A stretch of DNA of 64,000 bases from Saccharicrinis sp963666825 (GCA_963666825.2 OY763044.2:4774001-4838000), one strand, 5' to 3'; positions 18,513 through 27,144 are shown, counted from the first letter of the stretch. The notes: generated from the letters alone by a model not told the origin. Numbers and translations: made by a program.

Positions 18513-19532
18513 TTATATCGTAGACTTAAACTGGTCGAGGAATCGAACATCATTCTCAAAGAATAACCTGATATCCTTAATTTGATATTTAAGCATTGTA
18601 ATACGTTCAATACCCATACCAAAAGCAAACCCTGTATATTTTTCACTATCAATATTAGAATATTCCAATACAGCAGGATCAACCATTCCACAACCTAAAA
18701 TCTCTACCCAACCTGTATATTTACATACATTACAACCTTTACCACCACATAACGAACATGAAATATCCATTTCAGCAGAAGGCTCAGTAAATGGGAAATA
18801 TGATGGACGTAAACGTATTTGAGTTTTCTCACCAAACATCTCCTTAGCAAAATACAACAATGTTTGTTTTAAGTCTGCAAAAGAAACATTCTCATCTATA
18901 TATAAACCTTCAACCTGGTGGAATATACAGTGTGCACGAGCAGAAATAGCTTCATTACGAAAAACTCGTCCAGGGAAGATTGAACGAATAGGAGGCTCAC
19001 TCTTTTCCATTACACGTACCTGAACAGACGATGTATGTGTACGTAATAATACATCTGGATCTTTCTCAATAAAGAAAGTATCTTGCATATCTCGCGCAGG
19101 ATGCTCTTCTGGGAAGTTCAATGCTGTAAAAACGTGAAAATCATCCTCAATTTCAGGACCCTCGGCTACATTAAAACCTAAACGGGCAAAGATTTCAACA
19201 ATCTCGTTTCGTACAATTGATAAAGGATGACGGCTTCCTAATTTCATGATAGTACCAGGAAGTGTTAAATCAACACCACTTTCCTTTACCTGATCATTAG
19301 AAAACTGTTCTTTTAAATTATTAATAAACTCAGTAGCTTCTTTCTTTAAAACATTTATTACCTGTCCTACCTCACGCTTTTGCTCATTAGGAACCGTTTT
19401 AAAATCATTAAATAATTCAGAAATGATTCCTTTTTTACTTAGGTATTTAATTCTTAAATGCTCTGCTTCTTCAGCACTTGAAGCTGTAAGTTGTTTAATT
19501 TCTTGTTGTAAAGCCTTTATCTTATCAAGCAT
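18513..19532 (-). CDS. pheS: Phenylalanyl-tRNA synthetase alpha subunit
   Basis: PheS is the catalytic subunit of the alpha2-beta2 enzyme that charges tRNA-Phe. It has an N-terminal coiled coil (about 1-85), then the class II core: HPARDMQDTFFI, RTHTSSVQVRVME, the motif 2 region GRVFRNEAISARAHCIFHQVEG, and motif 3 FGMGIERITMLKY at the end. The length of 339 residues is standard. A zinc-like CSLCGGKGCNVCKYTGW segment (about 258-274) is present, as in many bacterial PheS. pheT is not adjacent. A TAAATTTG box lies 33-40 bases upstream of the ATG. Confidence 0.97.
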   Translation of the reverse strand: MLDKIKALQQEIKQLTASSAEEAEHLRIKYLSKKGIISELFNDFKTVPNEQKREVGQVINVLKKEATEFINNLKEQFSNDQVKESGVDLTLPGTIMKLGSRHPLSIVRNEIVEIFARLGFNVAEGPEIEDDFHVFTALNFPEEHPARDMQDTFFIEKDPDVLLRTHTSSVQVRVMEKSEPPIRSIFPGRVFRNEAISARAHCIFHQVEGLYIDENVSFADLKQTLLYFAKEMFGEKTQIRLRPSYFPFTEPSAEMDISCSLCGGKGCNVCKYTGWVEILGCGMVDPAVLEYSNIDSEKYTGFAFGMGIERITMLKYQIKDIRLFFENDVRFLDQFKSTI

Positions 19533-19564
19533 TGTTGATGTATTTTATAATTTTTTTGAGTGTG

Positions 19565-19572
19565 CAAATTTA
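19565..19572 (-). promoter_or_regulatory. Candidate -7 box of pheS
   Basis: On the minus strand it reads TAAATTTG, an exact TAnnTTTG match in the 99-base gap between the cyclophilin operon and pheS. It suggests pheS has its own promoter. Confidence 0.45.
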
Positions 19573-19631
19573 ATAAAAGGAAACTAATGATTATCAGGAT
19601 TTGAGTAAAAGATACAATAAAATGGATATTC

Positions 19632-20933
19632 CTAATACATTATCATCTTAATCTTCAAAACTCGTACATCTATTACCGGTCTGTCTTCTCCATAAGTTTT
19701 AAGAGCTGCAATCTTATCCACCACATCCATACCCTTAGTTACTTCACCAAAAACCACATAGTCTCCATCCAGGTGAGGAGCTCCTCCAAGTGATTTATAA
19801 ACGCTTCGTTGCTCAGCAGTAAACTTTGTTCCTTTTTCTTTTTCTATCTTATCCAATTCACCATCTTTAAAAACTCTACCTGACACAATATAAAACTGCG
19901 AACCATCAGTAAGGTTTTTAGGATTTCTTGAGTCTGGAAGTTTTGACATTGCAATAGCTCCGCGCTTATGAAACTTCTCAGGTACGATATCTGTTTTTAG
20001 CATATATCCGGGACCTTGCCAGCCCACAACATCATCTCTATCTGCATATTTACTATCTGCTGCACCTGTTTGGATTAAGAAATTAGTGAGCACTCTATGT
20101 ATGAGCAGACTATCATAAAACTGATCGCTCACCAGTTTTATAAAGTTATCTCTGAATACAGGAGTTTCATTATATAGTTTAAATTCTATATCTCCCATTG
20201 TCGTCATCATTTTAAAACCTTTAATAGTTTTATATGATGGATATACTTTATTGGTTTTGGTTCGTAACTCGTAAACAGACTTGGGCTGTTTCATCTGTTT
20301 TTCACTAAGCTCTAGTATTTCTGAAACAGGTATTAATATAGATTGTAAAGAATCACTGATCTCTTTACTTTGAATCATACCAACAACATGATGCATATAA
20401 GTAAAGGCCGGCTGACCAGAATAACTTATCTTATCAAGCTGATAGTACGTTAATGAATCAGACATTACTTTTTCACCAACAGCAAACTTAGGAATATATA
20501 TTTTCTTTGATTTGCGATACAAACCTGCGATAGAATCAGGAATATCATTAATAGCATAATCCAGATGGAGATAGTTTAAATTTTCCATCCATGATTTTAA
20601 TACCACAAGATTCTTTTCAATACTATAAGCTGTAAATCCTGCAATATCATTAAAATCCTCTGTACCAACAGGAGCCACTTTAACCTTATAACTTCCTTTA
20701 ATTAAATCGAGATTTGTTATGATTTCTTTAGGAGCTATATAAAACCCATACCCTTTATCCAGTAGTCTGGAATAATGATCATAGGTCTCTATTGAAACAA
20801 CACCTTTAATATTGGTTTTATAGGATCCTTTTGGCCTTGAATATTCCTCTTGAGAAATAGTTGATTTCTGTTGTTGATTTTTACACCCTGAGAAGATTAT
20901 TAATATGAATGATACAATAACTATAAACCTCAT
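19632..20933 (-). CDS. Lipoprotein cyclophilin with a degenerate trypsin-like N-terminal domain
   Basis: The C-terminal half (about 240-433) is a cyclophilin peptidyl-prolyl isomerase: TTMGDIEFKLYNETPVFRDN, the active-site Arg in LIHRVLTNFLIQTG, and GSQFYIVSGRV. The N-terminus is a lipoprotein signal with lipobox FSGC (Cys 17). Residues about 44-190 resemble a DegP-like serine protease: GYGFYIAPKEIITNLDLI where proteases have G-S-G-F ... T-N-x-H-V, NLVVLK where they have D-x-A-x-L, and YSGQPAFTYMHHVVGMI where they have N-S-G-G-P ... V-I-G. The His and Asp of the triad are replaced (Asp 76, Asn 108) and only the Ser position (172) remains, so it should be proteolytically dead. It is the last of three cyclophilin genes with gaps of 7 and 10 bases. 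The protease resemblance is my pattern reading. Confidence 0.85.
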   Translation of the reverse strand: MRFIVIVSFILIIFSGCKNQQQKSTISQEEYSRPKGSYKTNIKGVVSIETYDHYSRLLDKGYGFYIAPKEIITNLDLIKGSYKVKVAPVGTEDFNDIAGFTAYSIEKNLVVLKSWMENLNYLHLDYAINDIPDSIAGLYRKSKKIYIPKFAVGEKVMSDSLTYYQLDKISYSGQPAFTYMHHVVGMIQSKEISDSLQSILIPVSEILELSEKQMKQPKSVYELRTKTNKVYPSYKTIKGFKMMTTMGDIEFKLYNETPVFRDNFIKLVSDQFYDSLLIHRVLTNFLIQTGAADSKYADRDDVVGWQGPGYMLKTDIVPEKFHKRGAIAMSKLPDSRNPKNLTDGSQFYIVSGRVFKDGELDKIEKEKGTKFTAEQRSVYKSLGGAPHLDGDYVVFGEVTKGMDVVDKIAALKTYGEDRPVIDVRVLKIKMIMY

Positions 20934-20943
20934 CTAAACTTAT

Positions 20944-21738
20944 TTAAAGGATTCGTATCTCTATTTTTACATCAGTATACGGACGGTCATTTTTGTCAAC
21001 TTTCAATGATGCAATTTTATTCACAACATCAAAACCACTAACAACCTCTCCAAATACGGTATAATCATCATCTAACTCAGGCAATCCACCAATGGTGGTA
21101 TATACTTTTCGTTGTTCTTCAGAAAACTCTAATTTATTTGACAAGGCATATTCAAAAGCAATCTTCTCCTTAATCTCTCTTAGTCTTTTATTAAATTCCT
21201 GGGGATTTTCGCTTTTCAACTTTTGTAACTCTTCCTTATAAGGCAAGTAGTATTTTTTCTTTAGTTTAATTTTGATAGGATTATTAACCGACTTCTCTAC
21301 TAAATCAAGTTCTTCATTTGTATATACACGTCCCTGAACAATATAAAACTGACTAATATCCGACATTTTAAAATGGTTAATATCTTCAGGCTGACGAGGT
21401 GCACAGATAGCTCCTTTTTTATGAAATCTGTTTTCTGTGAATTCAGAATCTATAACCAGTTTGGAACTTCCATATCCAATTTGTTTTCCAGGAGGTGCAT
21501 TTCTTGAATCAGAAGATCCTCCCTGAATAACAAAGTTTTTAATAACACGATAGAATAAGGTCCCGTCATAGTGTGCACTATTCACCAATTTTATAAAACT
21601 ATCTCTATGCTTTGGAGTATCATCGTAAAGCATGATTTTTATATCTCCAAAATTGGTACTAATAACAGCGTATTTACTCTGAGACTCTGATTTAACAACA
21701 AACAATAATAAAATAAATAGTATTAAACTACTACGCAT
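20944..21738 (-). CDS. Exported cyclophilin-type peptidyl-prolyl isomerase
   Basis: A 264-residue periplasmic isomerase with a Sec-type signal (LILFILLLFVVKSESQ, cut near residue 19). The catalytic Arg is in LFYRVIKNFVIQGG (about residues 62-75), and the Gln/Phe region is ISQFYIVQGRV. Between that strand and the last core segment (YTTIGGLPELDDDYTVFGEV) lies a charged helical insert of about 75 residues (KKKYYLPYKEELQKLKSENP and onward) absent from E. coli PpiA. The insert may be a client-binding arm (inference). It is the middle gene of three. Confidence 0.92.
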   Translation of the reverse strand: MRSSLILFILLLFVVKSESQSKYAVISTNFGDIKIMLYDDTPKHRDSFIKLVNSAHYDGTLFYRVIKNFVIQGGSSDSRNAPPGKQIGYGSSKLVIDSEFTENRFHKKGAICAPRQPEDINHFKMSDISQFYIVQGRVYTNEELDLVEKSVNNPIKIKLKKKYYLPYKEELQKLKSENPQEFNKRLREIKEKIAFEYALSNKLEFSEEQRKVYTTIGGLPELDDDYTVFGEVVSGFDVVNKIASLKVDKNDRPYTDVKIEIRIL

Positions 21739-21745
21739 AATATCT

Positions 21746-22615
21746 TTACTCTTTTATAATTTTAACTTTCATTCTGATGTCCTTTAGAGGACGGTCACGG
21801 GCATCTGTTTCCTGATAGGCAATAGCATCTACAACCTGCAGACCGTACTTTTTACCAAAAACAGATTTTATTTTTTCGATAAGGTTCTTTTCTTCTATAA
21901 CTTCTCCAAATACCGTATAGTTCGTATCTAAGTGAGGTGTTCCGCCAATCGTTTTATACACCTCTTTTATCTCATCCGGAAATTCAAATTCGGGCTGCTG
22001 AGAATAAATCTCATTGACTTTGGCCATAATCCTTTGTTGCATATTCATTATGGCTTCTTCTTTTCCCTGCATCTGAAGCATATTTAACGAATCATTGTAC
22101 TCTACCAAAACATCATTAAAAATTGCACGTCTTCGACTATCCCGGATTCTATTTTGTGCCTTCATTAAATCATGGTCATCAAAAACCTTTCCCTGAACAA
22201 TATAAAACTGAGAACCAGAAGATGCCTTTTCAGGATTCACCTGGTCACCTTCACGGGCAGCAGCCAATGCACCTTTTTTATGAAAGCATTTTGGGAATAC
22301 AAATTCTGCAGGGATAGTATAATCAGGTCCTCCTTCTCCCAGGTGAGCTCCGGCTTCAGCATGTTTTGAATCGGGATCTCCACCTTGAATCATAAAGTCT
22401 CTAATAACACGATGAAATAAGGTACTATCCAAATAACCCTCTTTAACTAACTTAATGAAGTTATCACGATGTTTAGGTGTTTCATCATACAGCTTGATTT
22501 TTATATCACCAAGATCTGTTTGTATTAAAACTATAGTTCCTTCTGTTTTTGAAGAACATGAAGAAAATGCAATAACAATTAAAGTTATTATGGAAAGGAA
22601 AATATTCTTATTCAT
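21746..22615 (-). CDS. Lipoprotein cyclophilin-type peptidyl-prolyl isomerase
   Basis: A 289-residue isomerase with a lipoprotein signal peptide (NIFLSIITLIVIAFSSCSS, Cys near residue 20), so it is membrane-anchored. The core is intact: TDLGDIKIKLYDETPKHRDN, active-site Arg in LFHRVIRDFMIQGGDPDS, and GSQFYIVQGKVF. As in its neighbour, a helical insert of about 70 residues (about 165-225) precedes YKTIGGTPHLDTNYTVFGEV. It leads the three cyclophilin genes and probably shares a transcript with the 109-residue gene 42 bases upstream. A duplication origin of the trio is likely from the shared layout. Confidence 0.92.
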   Translation of the reverse strand: MNKNIFLSIITLIVIAFSSCSSKTEGTIVLIQTDLGDIKIKLYDETPKHRDNFIKLVKEGYLDSTLFHRVIRDFMIQGGDPDSKHAEAGAHLGEGGPDYTIPAEFVFPKCFHKKGALAAAREGDQVNPEKASSGSQFYIVQGKVFDDHDLMKAQNRIRDSRRRAIFNDVLVEYNDSLNMLQMQGKEEAIMNMQQRIMAKVNEIYSQQPEFEFPDEIKEVYKTIGGTPHLDTNYTVFGEVIEEKNLIEKIKSVFGKKYGLQVVDAIAYQETDARDRPLKDIRMKVKIIKE

Positions 22616-22657
22616 TATATATATTATTACCTGATATGTACATCGATTTATATTGAA

Positions 22658-22987
22658 CTACAAGTTTTCATTAAAATAAGATATCATTGCATCCTTTAAT
22701 AATTCTTCCCTCTTTGAAGGTAAAACATCTTCCATATTCTCAAGCACTTCAAATTGCGGCCAACCCTCGCTATCCGTTCCCGTTTGTTTATAGTAACCTT
22801 TTTGCTCAAACATTTTACATCTGGCCAGGTTAATCATATCCATCTTTTCCTCTTTAGAATACTGAGTATACCCACGGCCTAACTCCTGAATTCCAATTAA
22901 AAACAAAAGAAAATCAAAATCAGCTAAAACTTTAAACCTCTTACTTACTTTTAACAACAGCTCTTCCCAATTATTTGAATCAATCAT
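22658..22987 (-). CDS. Conserved small hypothetical protein
   Basis: A 109-residue cytoplasmic protein without a signal peptide or membrane segment. It is helical and acidic, with the block FLLFLIGIQELGRGYTQYSKEEKMDMINLARCKMFEQKGYY. I recall similar small proteins from Bacteroidota beside core genes but can name no family or function. It is 42 bases upstream of the cyclophilin operon on the same strand and is probably its first gene. A TAAATTTG box lies at 23044-23051 (minus). Confidence 0.75.
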   Translation of the reverse strand: MIDSNNWEELLLKVSKRFKVLADFDFLLFLIGIQELGRGYTQYSKEEKMDMINLARCKMFEQKGYYKQTGTDSEGWPQFEVLENMEDVLPSKREELLKDAMISYFNENL

Positions 22988-23043
22988 ATTTTAAATTTTA
23001 TACTAATTTTTTAATATCTCCTTATTAAATAGCTATAAGACAT

Positions 23044-23051
23044 CAAATTTA
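23044..23051 (-). promoter_or_regulatory. Candidate -7 box for the 109-residue gene and cyclophilin operon
   Basis: On the minus strand it reads TAAATTTG, an exact TAnnTTTG match 57 bases before the ATG at 22987. No -33 partner is clear. Confidence 0.4.
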
Positions 23052-23180
23052 ATACTCTCATACTATTTTAACCCTTTTATTAATTAAGATTTTTATCATA
23101 TTGATAATTTATTAATTAATTACTTAAAAAAAATGTTTATATATGTGGCTCAATTCTTAAACATTAAAACAATCTTAATT

Positions 23181-23792
23181 ATGAAAAACATTTTTATTTA
23201 CTTTTCCTTAATCCTAATGAGTTGTGGCTTTGCCCAAGCACAAAAAATTACACTTGAATCAGGGTCTCTCGATGCCGTTAAATCTGAAAAATCATTCAAT
23301 ATTTCTTACGATTACAGTAGTGTTTCTGTTGGTAAATTTGCTTCTGAAGATGATTACATCAGTAAAAAAGTAGCAGATTACAATGCCAAAGAACCTGGAC
23401 GAGGTGATCAGTGGAAAGAATCATGGCTAGGAGACAGAGACGCAAGATATAAAGTAAGCTTTGAAAAACTTTTCAATAAATACCTGGAAAAACAGGGCGT
23501 TTCAGTTAGTGATGAAAACAAAGATGCCAAATACACTTTTGTTTTAAAAACAACATTTATTGAACCTGGTTTTAATATTCACATAACCAGAAGACCAGCA
23601 ATGATCAATGTTTTGTTACAATTAGTTGAAACTGCAAATCCTACAAATGTATTATTCGAATTAAAATCAATTAAAAATCCAGGAAATACTTTTGGAGGCT
23701 ATGATTATGATACTGGCTTAAGAATTCAGGAAGCTTATGCTAAATGCGGAAAAGAGTTAGCAATTTTCCTTTCTAAAAAAGCATTTAAATAA
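23181..23792 (+). CDS. Exported protein of unknown function
   Basis: I place the start at the ATG at 23181 because MKNIFIYFSLILMSCGFAQAQ is a clean signal peptide; an upstream in-frame ATG at 23133 would put 16 hydrophobic residues in front of it. The mature part of about 180 residues has a repeated aromatic/glycine pattern (SYDYSSVSVGKFASEDDYISKK, EPGRGDQWKESWLGDRDARYKV, PGFNIHITRRPAMINVLLQLVE) compatible with a small periplasmic alpha/beta domain. I recognise no catalytic motif. It is transcribed alone and ends at a terminator shared with the convergent methyltransferase. Confidence 0.75.
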   Translation: MKNIFIYFSLILMSCGFAQAQKITLESGSLDAVKSEKSFNISYDYSSVSVGKFASEDDYISKKVADYNAKEPGRGDQWKESWLGDRDARYKVSFEKLFNKYLEKQGVSVSDENKDAKYTFVLKTTFIEPGFNIHITRRPAMINVLLQLVETANPTNVLFELKSIKNPGNTFGGYDYDTGLRIQEAYAKCGKELAIFLSKKAFK

Positions 23793-23800
23793 AACATAGA

Positions 23801-23825
23801 AGAGCCCCAATGAATGCGGGGCTCT
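23801..23825. terminator. Bidirectional terminator
   Basis: An 8-bp GC-rich stem (AGAGCCCC and GGGGCTCT) with a 9-base loop lies between the convergent genes ending at 23792 and 23838. T-rich sequence follows on the plus strand (TTTATATA). Confidence 0.75.
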
Positions 23826-23837
23826 TTATATACTTCA

Positions 23838-24434
23838 TTAATTTTTAACTGCCTCAAATTCTATTATTGAACCTTCTCCTTTGTGACCGGGACCTTCATT
23901 CAATTCTTTAATTTTCCTCTCACACTTTATTACTTCAAGACTTTTAAAGTCTTCTTTCAACATTTCTTCTGAGTAAAGCATACCAATATCCTTAGGACCG
24001 CCACTATTATACTCCAATTGCTCTTTAGAAAATCCTACTACCAATAGCTTACCATTAGGTTTTAGCAATGAAATTAGATGATTATGTATTTTTATTCGTA
24101 ACGATTCAGGCAAATGGAAAAACACCAAAGCAATAGCATCAAACGATTCTGATTTGTAATCAAATGTTAATATATCTCCAACTGAATAATCTATACTTAC
24201 ATTGCCTTCCGAGGCTAATTTTAAAGCCTTATCCTTTCCCACTTCACTCTGATCAATAGCTTTTGCATCCCAGCCTTTTTGTGCAGCATAAACAACATTT
24301 CTGCCTTCGCCTTCACCAGGCAATAAAATAACTCCAGAATTATTTCTATCAATAAAGTCTTTTAATATGTTATTAGGCTCTACTCCATACACATAGCTAT
24401 CAGATGAAAACCTATCATTCCAAAACTCTTTCAT
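23838..24434 (-). CDS. Class I SAM-dependent methyltransferase (TehB-like)
   Basis: A 198-residue methyltransferase. MKEFWNDRFSSDSYVYGVEPN is the usual start of TehB/thiopurine-type enzymes. Motif I is GVILLPGEGEGRNVVYAAQKG (about 34-54), with the acidic motif II in DAKAIDQSEVGKDKA, and motif III/IV FDAIALVFFHLP. The substrate is not evident; TehB relatives methylate tellurite or small molecules, but many homologues are uncharacterised. It is a single gene; a hairpin lies about 75 bases upstream of its ATG. Confidence 0.85.
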   Translation of the reverse strand: MKEFWNDRFSSDSYVYGVEPNNILKDFIDRNNSGVILLPGEGEGRNVVYAAQKGWDAKAIDQSEVGKDKALKLASEGNVSIDYSVGDILTFDYKSESFDAIALVFFHLPESLRIKIHNHLISLLKPNGKLLVVGFSKEQLEYNSGGPKDIGMLYSEEMLKEDFKSLEVIKCERKIKELNEGPGHKGEGSIIEFEAVKN

Positions 24435-24825
24435 AATTAAAAATTACAATAAACTCAATTAATAACAGTAAATAAGAACTAATGTTTAAAAGGGGTATAA
24501 ATGAAAAAAGACTTGCGGGCAACAAGTCTTTCTTTTTCTTTTGGATTTTTTTTATCTGATTTAAGGGAAAAGGGTTTATTTCCGACTGCTAATATAGTAT
24601 ATTTTTATATTTTTTAACATGTTTTTAATATAATTTTTCATTTTCATGAAAAAAATTTTCGCGCAGAATGAATCAATGGCCCCAAATACTATAAGAATCC
24701 TAGGATTTCTATTTTAGTATAATTAAAATTTAATGCATTGAATTAAACCTTTTGCTATTTTTACTATCAAAGAAAATAGAACATCTCACCATTGAGGTTG
24801 TAGTTATTTTTAAAGTATATAAGTA
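24435..24825. other. Intergenic region between divergent genes
   Basis: 391 AT-rich bases between the methyltransferase and the small basic protein. The one clear element is the terminator-like hairpin at 24507-24531. I find no TAnnTTTG box with a -33 partner and no convincing small ORF. Confidence 0.55.
24507..24531. terminator. Orphan terminator-like hairpin upstream of the methyltransferase
   Basis: A perfect 9-bp stem (AAAGACTTG and CAAGTCTTT) with a 7-base loop is flanked by T-rich sequence on both strands: CTTTTTCTTTT on plus, and TTTTTT overlapping the stem end on minus. No annotated gene ends here, so it may terminate an unannotated small RNA or act as a leader attenuator of the methyltransferase gene. 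Confidence 0.6.
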
Positions 24826-25200
24826 ATGAAAACATTTTATTTAGTTATAACATTGCTGATTTGTAGTTTGGGGAGTATTATTGGACAGGAAAATAATACT
24901 CAAACTCAGGAAGACAACAAACCAAAGTTAGAAATTAAGGCAAGCAGTCGTGCTCAAATGTCGGTTATCAGAGACAATTACCATCGAAGAAGAGATATGC
25001 GCTTTCTTCAGATGAATAGAAAGTTAAGGATGAACAGACAGAAGATGCTTGCATATTATAATGGTCAGCTTAAAAAGTCTCAGATAAATAAGAACAGTGA
25101 ATTAAAGAAGCAAAATGCAGCTATTCAAAGAAAGAGACAAGCCATACAGAAAAAGAGGTTGGAGCGTCAAAAACAACAATTAAGAAATAGATTAAGATAA
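24826..25200 (+). CDS. Small exported Arg/Lys/Gln-rich protein
   Basis: A 124-residue protein with a signal peptide (KTFYLVITLLICSLGSIIGQ, cut near residue 20). After a short acidic stretch it is extremely basic and polar: RDNYHRRRDMRFLQMNRKLR, then a Lys/Arg/Gln-rich helix to the C-terminus (KRQAIQKKRLERQKQQLRNR). The composition predicts a long charged helix with no hydrophobic core, possibly binding nucleic acid, polysaccharide or membrane surfaces (inference). It is 17 bases upstream of the TPR gene and probably co-transcribed. I recognise no family. Confidence 0.7.
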   Translation: MKTFYLVITLLICSLGSIIGQENNTQTQEDNKPKLEIKASSRAQMSVIRDNYHRRRDMRFLQMNRKLRMNRQKMLAYYNGQLKKSQINKNSELKKQNAAIQRKRQAIQKKRLERQKQQLRNRLR

Positions 25201-25217
25201 AGTCCAAAGTAAATATT

Positions 25218-25934
25218 ATGCAAAAATTAAGATTATATATACTTATTCTTGGGCTTGGTTTCACAATGACATCTATTGCTCAAACAAACATCAACCAACT
25301 TGTAAAACAAGGAAATAAGTACGTTGACAACGGAGAATATCAAAAAGCAATCAATAAGTTCTCAGAAGCTATTTCAATAGAGAACAACAATCCTGATCTT
25401 TATTTTTATTTAGGAAATAGTTACTTTGACTTAGGTGATTACTCAAAAGCTATCAATAACTATCAACTATGCATTAAAAATGATGCATTGTATAAGGATG
25501 CCTATTATAATCTGGCAAATGCTCATTTTGAAATAAAAGAGTACAATAAAGCCATTGCTATTTTTGATCAGTTAATAGAACAGGATCCATCGTATTACGA
25601 CGCATACTTAGATAAAGGTAATGCTCTTTACGAATTAGGATTATATAAAAAAGCCATACAATCATTTAATAAAGGCATAGAAATAAACCCTGATTATGAA
25701 TTTGCATATTATGACAGAGCAAATGCATGGTTTCAACTGGGAAATTACGAAGACGCCATATTAGATTACTCTGAAGCCATCATGCTTAACGATAAAATTG
25801 CAGATTTTTACTTTAATAGAGGCATTTCACATTTTAATATAAAGAATACAGATGCTGGTTGCGAAGATTTATCCAAAGCAGCTGAATTGGGAGATGAAAA
25901 TGTAGATATGTATTTAATGGAATTTTGTAATTAA
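25218..25934 (+). CDS. Exported tetratricopeptide-repeat protein
   Basis: A 238-residue protein with a signal peptide (LRLYILILGLGFTMTSIAQ) followed by about six TPR units, each of the form ALYKDAYYNLANAHFEIKEY / NKAIAIFDQLIEQDP. TPRs are protein-interaction scaffolds. The last unit (FNIKNTDAGCEDLSKAAELG) ends in a Cys-containing cap typical of Bacteroidota exported TPR proteins. It shares an operon with the small basic protein and may bind it in the periplasm (inference). Confidence 0.88.
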   Translation: MQKLRLYILILGLGFTMTSIAQTNINQLVKQGNKYVDNGEYQKAINKFSEAISIENNNPDLYFYLGNSYFDLGDYSKAINNYQLCIKNDALYKDAYYNLANAHFEIKEYNKAIAIFDQLIEQDPSYYDAYLDKGNALYELGLYKKAIQSFNKGIEINPDYEFAYYDRANAWFQLGNYEDAILDYSEAIMLNDKIADFYFNRGISHFNIKNTDAGCEDLSKAAELGDENVDMYLMEFCN

Positions 25935-26119
25935 GAATAGAAGCTTATTAGATTTAAGACAAGAGAACAGAGATATATAACTTTTCAACTCAAAATCCTT
26001 GGCTTCAATTCAATTCCTTTTAATCTTTGTTCATTGCATTAGGCTTTATACAAACACGCAAAACAAAAGAAATGAAAGCAATTTGCAATAATATTCACAA
26101 CACCATTGAATAAAAACAA

Positions 26120-27100
26120 TTACCAACTTAAAAAGTAAGTCAATCCTACATTAGTATATGCGGTCCAGTCTTCTTCTACGTAAGAAGGTTGGTTCATTGG
26201 CTTATATACAGATAGTCCAAGGTTAAGCATAAAGCTTCCCCATTGATAATAAACAGGTAAAGTAAAACCAAGGCTACTAATATTAAAAGAACTCTGTTTC
26301 TCAAACAAATCAGATATAACTATATCTGAATCCAGTTTATTAATCTTCCTTAAATAATATGGTCTTCTACCTACAATTCTGCTTATAATACGATCCTGAA
26401 CAGTTTGAGGATCTTCTATTATGGATAATAACTCCCCTATTGTTTGATCAGGATTATTTTGTGAATACTCATAAAGAAAATAATAGTTCTTATATGCATC
26501 CTCATTATAATAATCTATACTACTTGCAAACATCACAAAAGAGGGCTGTATTGATAATGAATTACCATGCTTAAAAACATTATCAATATTTATATCGACA
26601 CCTGTTTGAAAAGAGCAGTATAAGTCCTGTGCATTTCCAAGATAAACACCAATATCAAAATTTGAATTCCACCATTTAACCTGACTATACGTACTTAAAT
26701 TAAACAGATCGCTATAGTTTGATCGTAAAGCATGAGAGTTTTCACTAAACTCGTAATGGCTGTAATTAGCCGAAGTACTAAGCCAATCAGTAATATCTAA
26801 ATCGTATCCTAAAGACAAACCATATTCCTGGGTTGATTGCGTATTACTCTCATCAGAATTTTCAATGTTTGAAAAATATAGGGACAGATTAATTCCAGTT
26901 TTATGATAATAACTTACAAACGCTGAACTTACAGGTTGAGTACTGTAAATACTGGTTGTTCCGTTTAAACTATTATCTGTGCTATAATCAATTCCGGCAG
27001 CAAATGAAGAGAACTTAGCATCGAGCGACTCCAAGTCAATCTGAGAAAAAACATTACCAACAGAGAAACAAGCAAACAGAATTATCACAAACTTCTTCAT
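26120..27100 (-). CDS. Outer-membrane beta-barrel-like protein of unknown function
   Basis: A 326-residue exported protein (signal peptide KFVIILFACFSVGNVFSQ). The mature region alternates amphipathic strands with aromatic girdles (YYHKTGINLSLYFSN, WLSTSANYSHYEFSEN, KWWNSNFDIGVYLGNA, QWGSFMLNLGLSVYKP) and ends in the typical barrel terminus LTYFLSW with an aromatic last residue. This pattern indicates an outer-membrane barrel of about 12-14 strands. It contains a charged loop (about 205-255) with DPQTVQDRIISRIVGRRPYYLRK. The function is unknown. It is 45 bases downstream of the SpmAB-like gene. Confidence 0.75.
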   Translation of the reverse strand: MKKFVIILFACFSVGNVFSQIDLESLDAKFSSFAAGIDYSTDNSLNGTTSIYSTQPVSSAFVSYYHKTGINLSLYFSNIENSDESNTQSTQEYGLSLGYDLDITDWLSTSANYSHYEFSENSHALRSNYSDLFNLSTYSQVKWWNSNFDIGVYLGNAQDLYCSFQTGVDINIDNVFKHGNSLSIQPSFVMFASSIDYYNEDAYKNYYFLYEYSQNNPDQTIGELLSIIEDPQTVQDRIISRIVGRRPYYLRKINKLDSDIVISDLFEKQSSFNISSLGFTLPVYYQWGSFMLNLGLSVYKPMNQPSYVEEDWTAYTNVGLTYFLSW

Positions 27101-27144
27101 AATCTCAAATTCACAATTAAACGAATATTAAGAATAGAAATTCT

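Noticed and set aside
24482..24614. Small ORFs (about 25 and 38 codons) running through the hairpin at 24507-24531
   Set aside because: They overlap the hairpin and T-rich tail, have Phe/Leu-biased sequence expected from T runs, and show no repeated regulatory codon pattern as the his and ilv leaders do.
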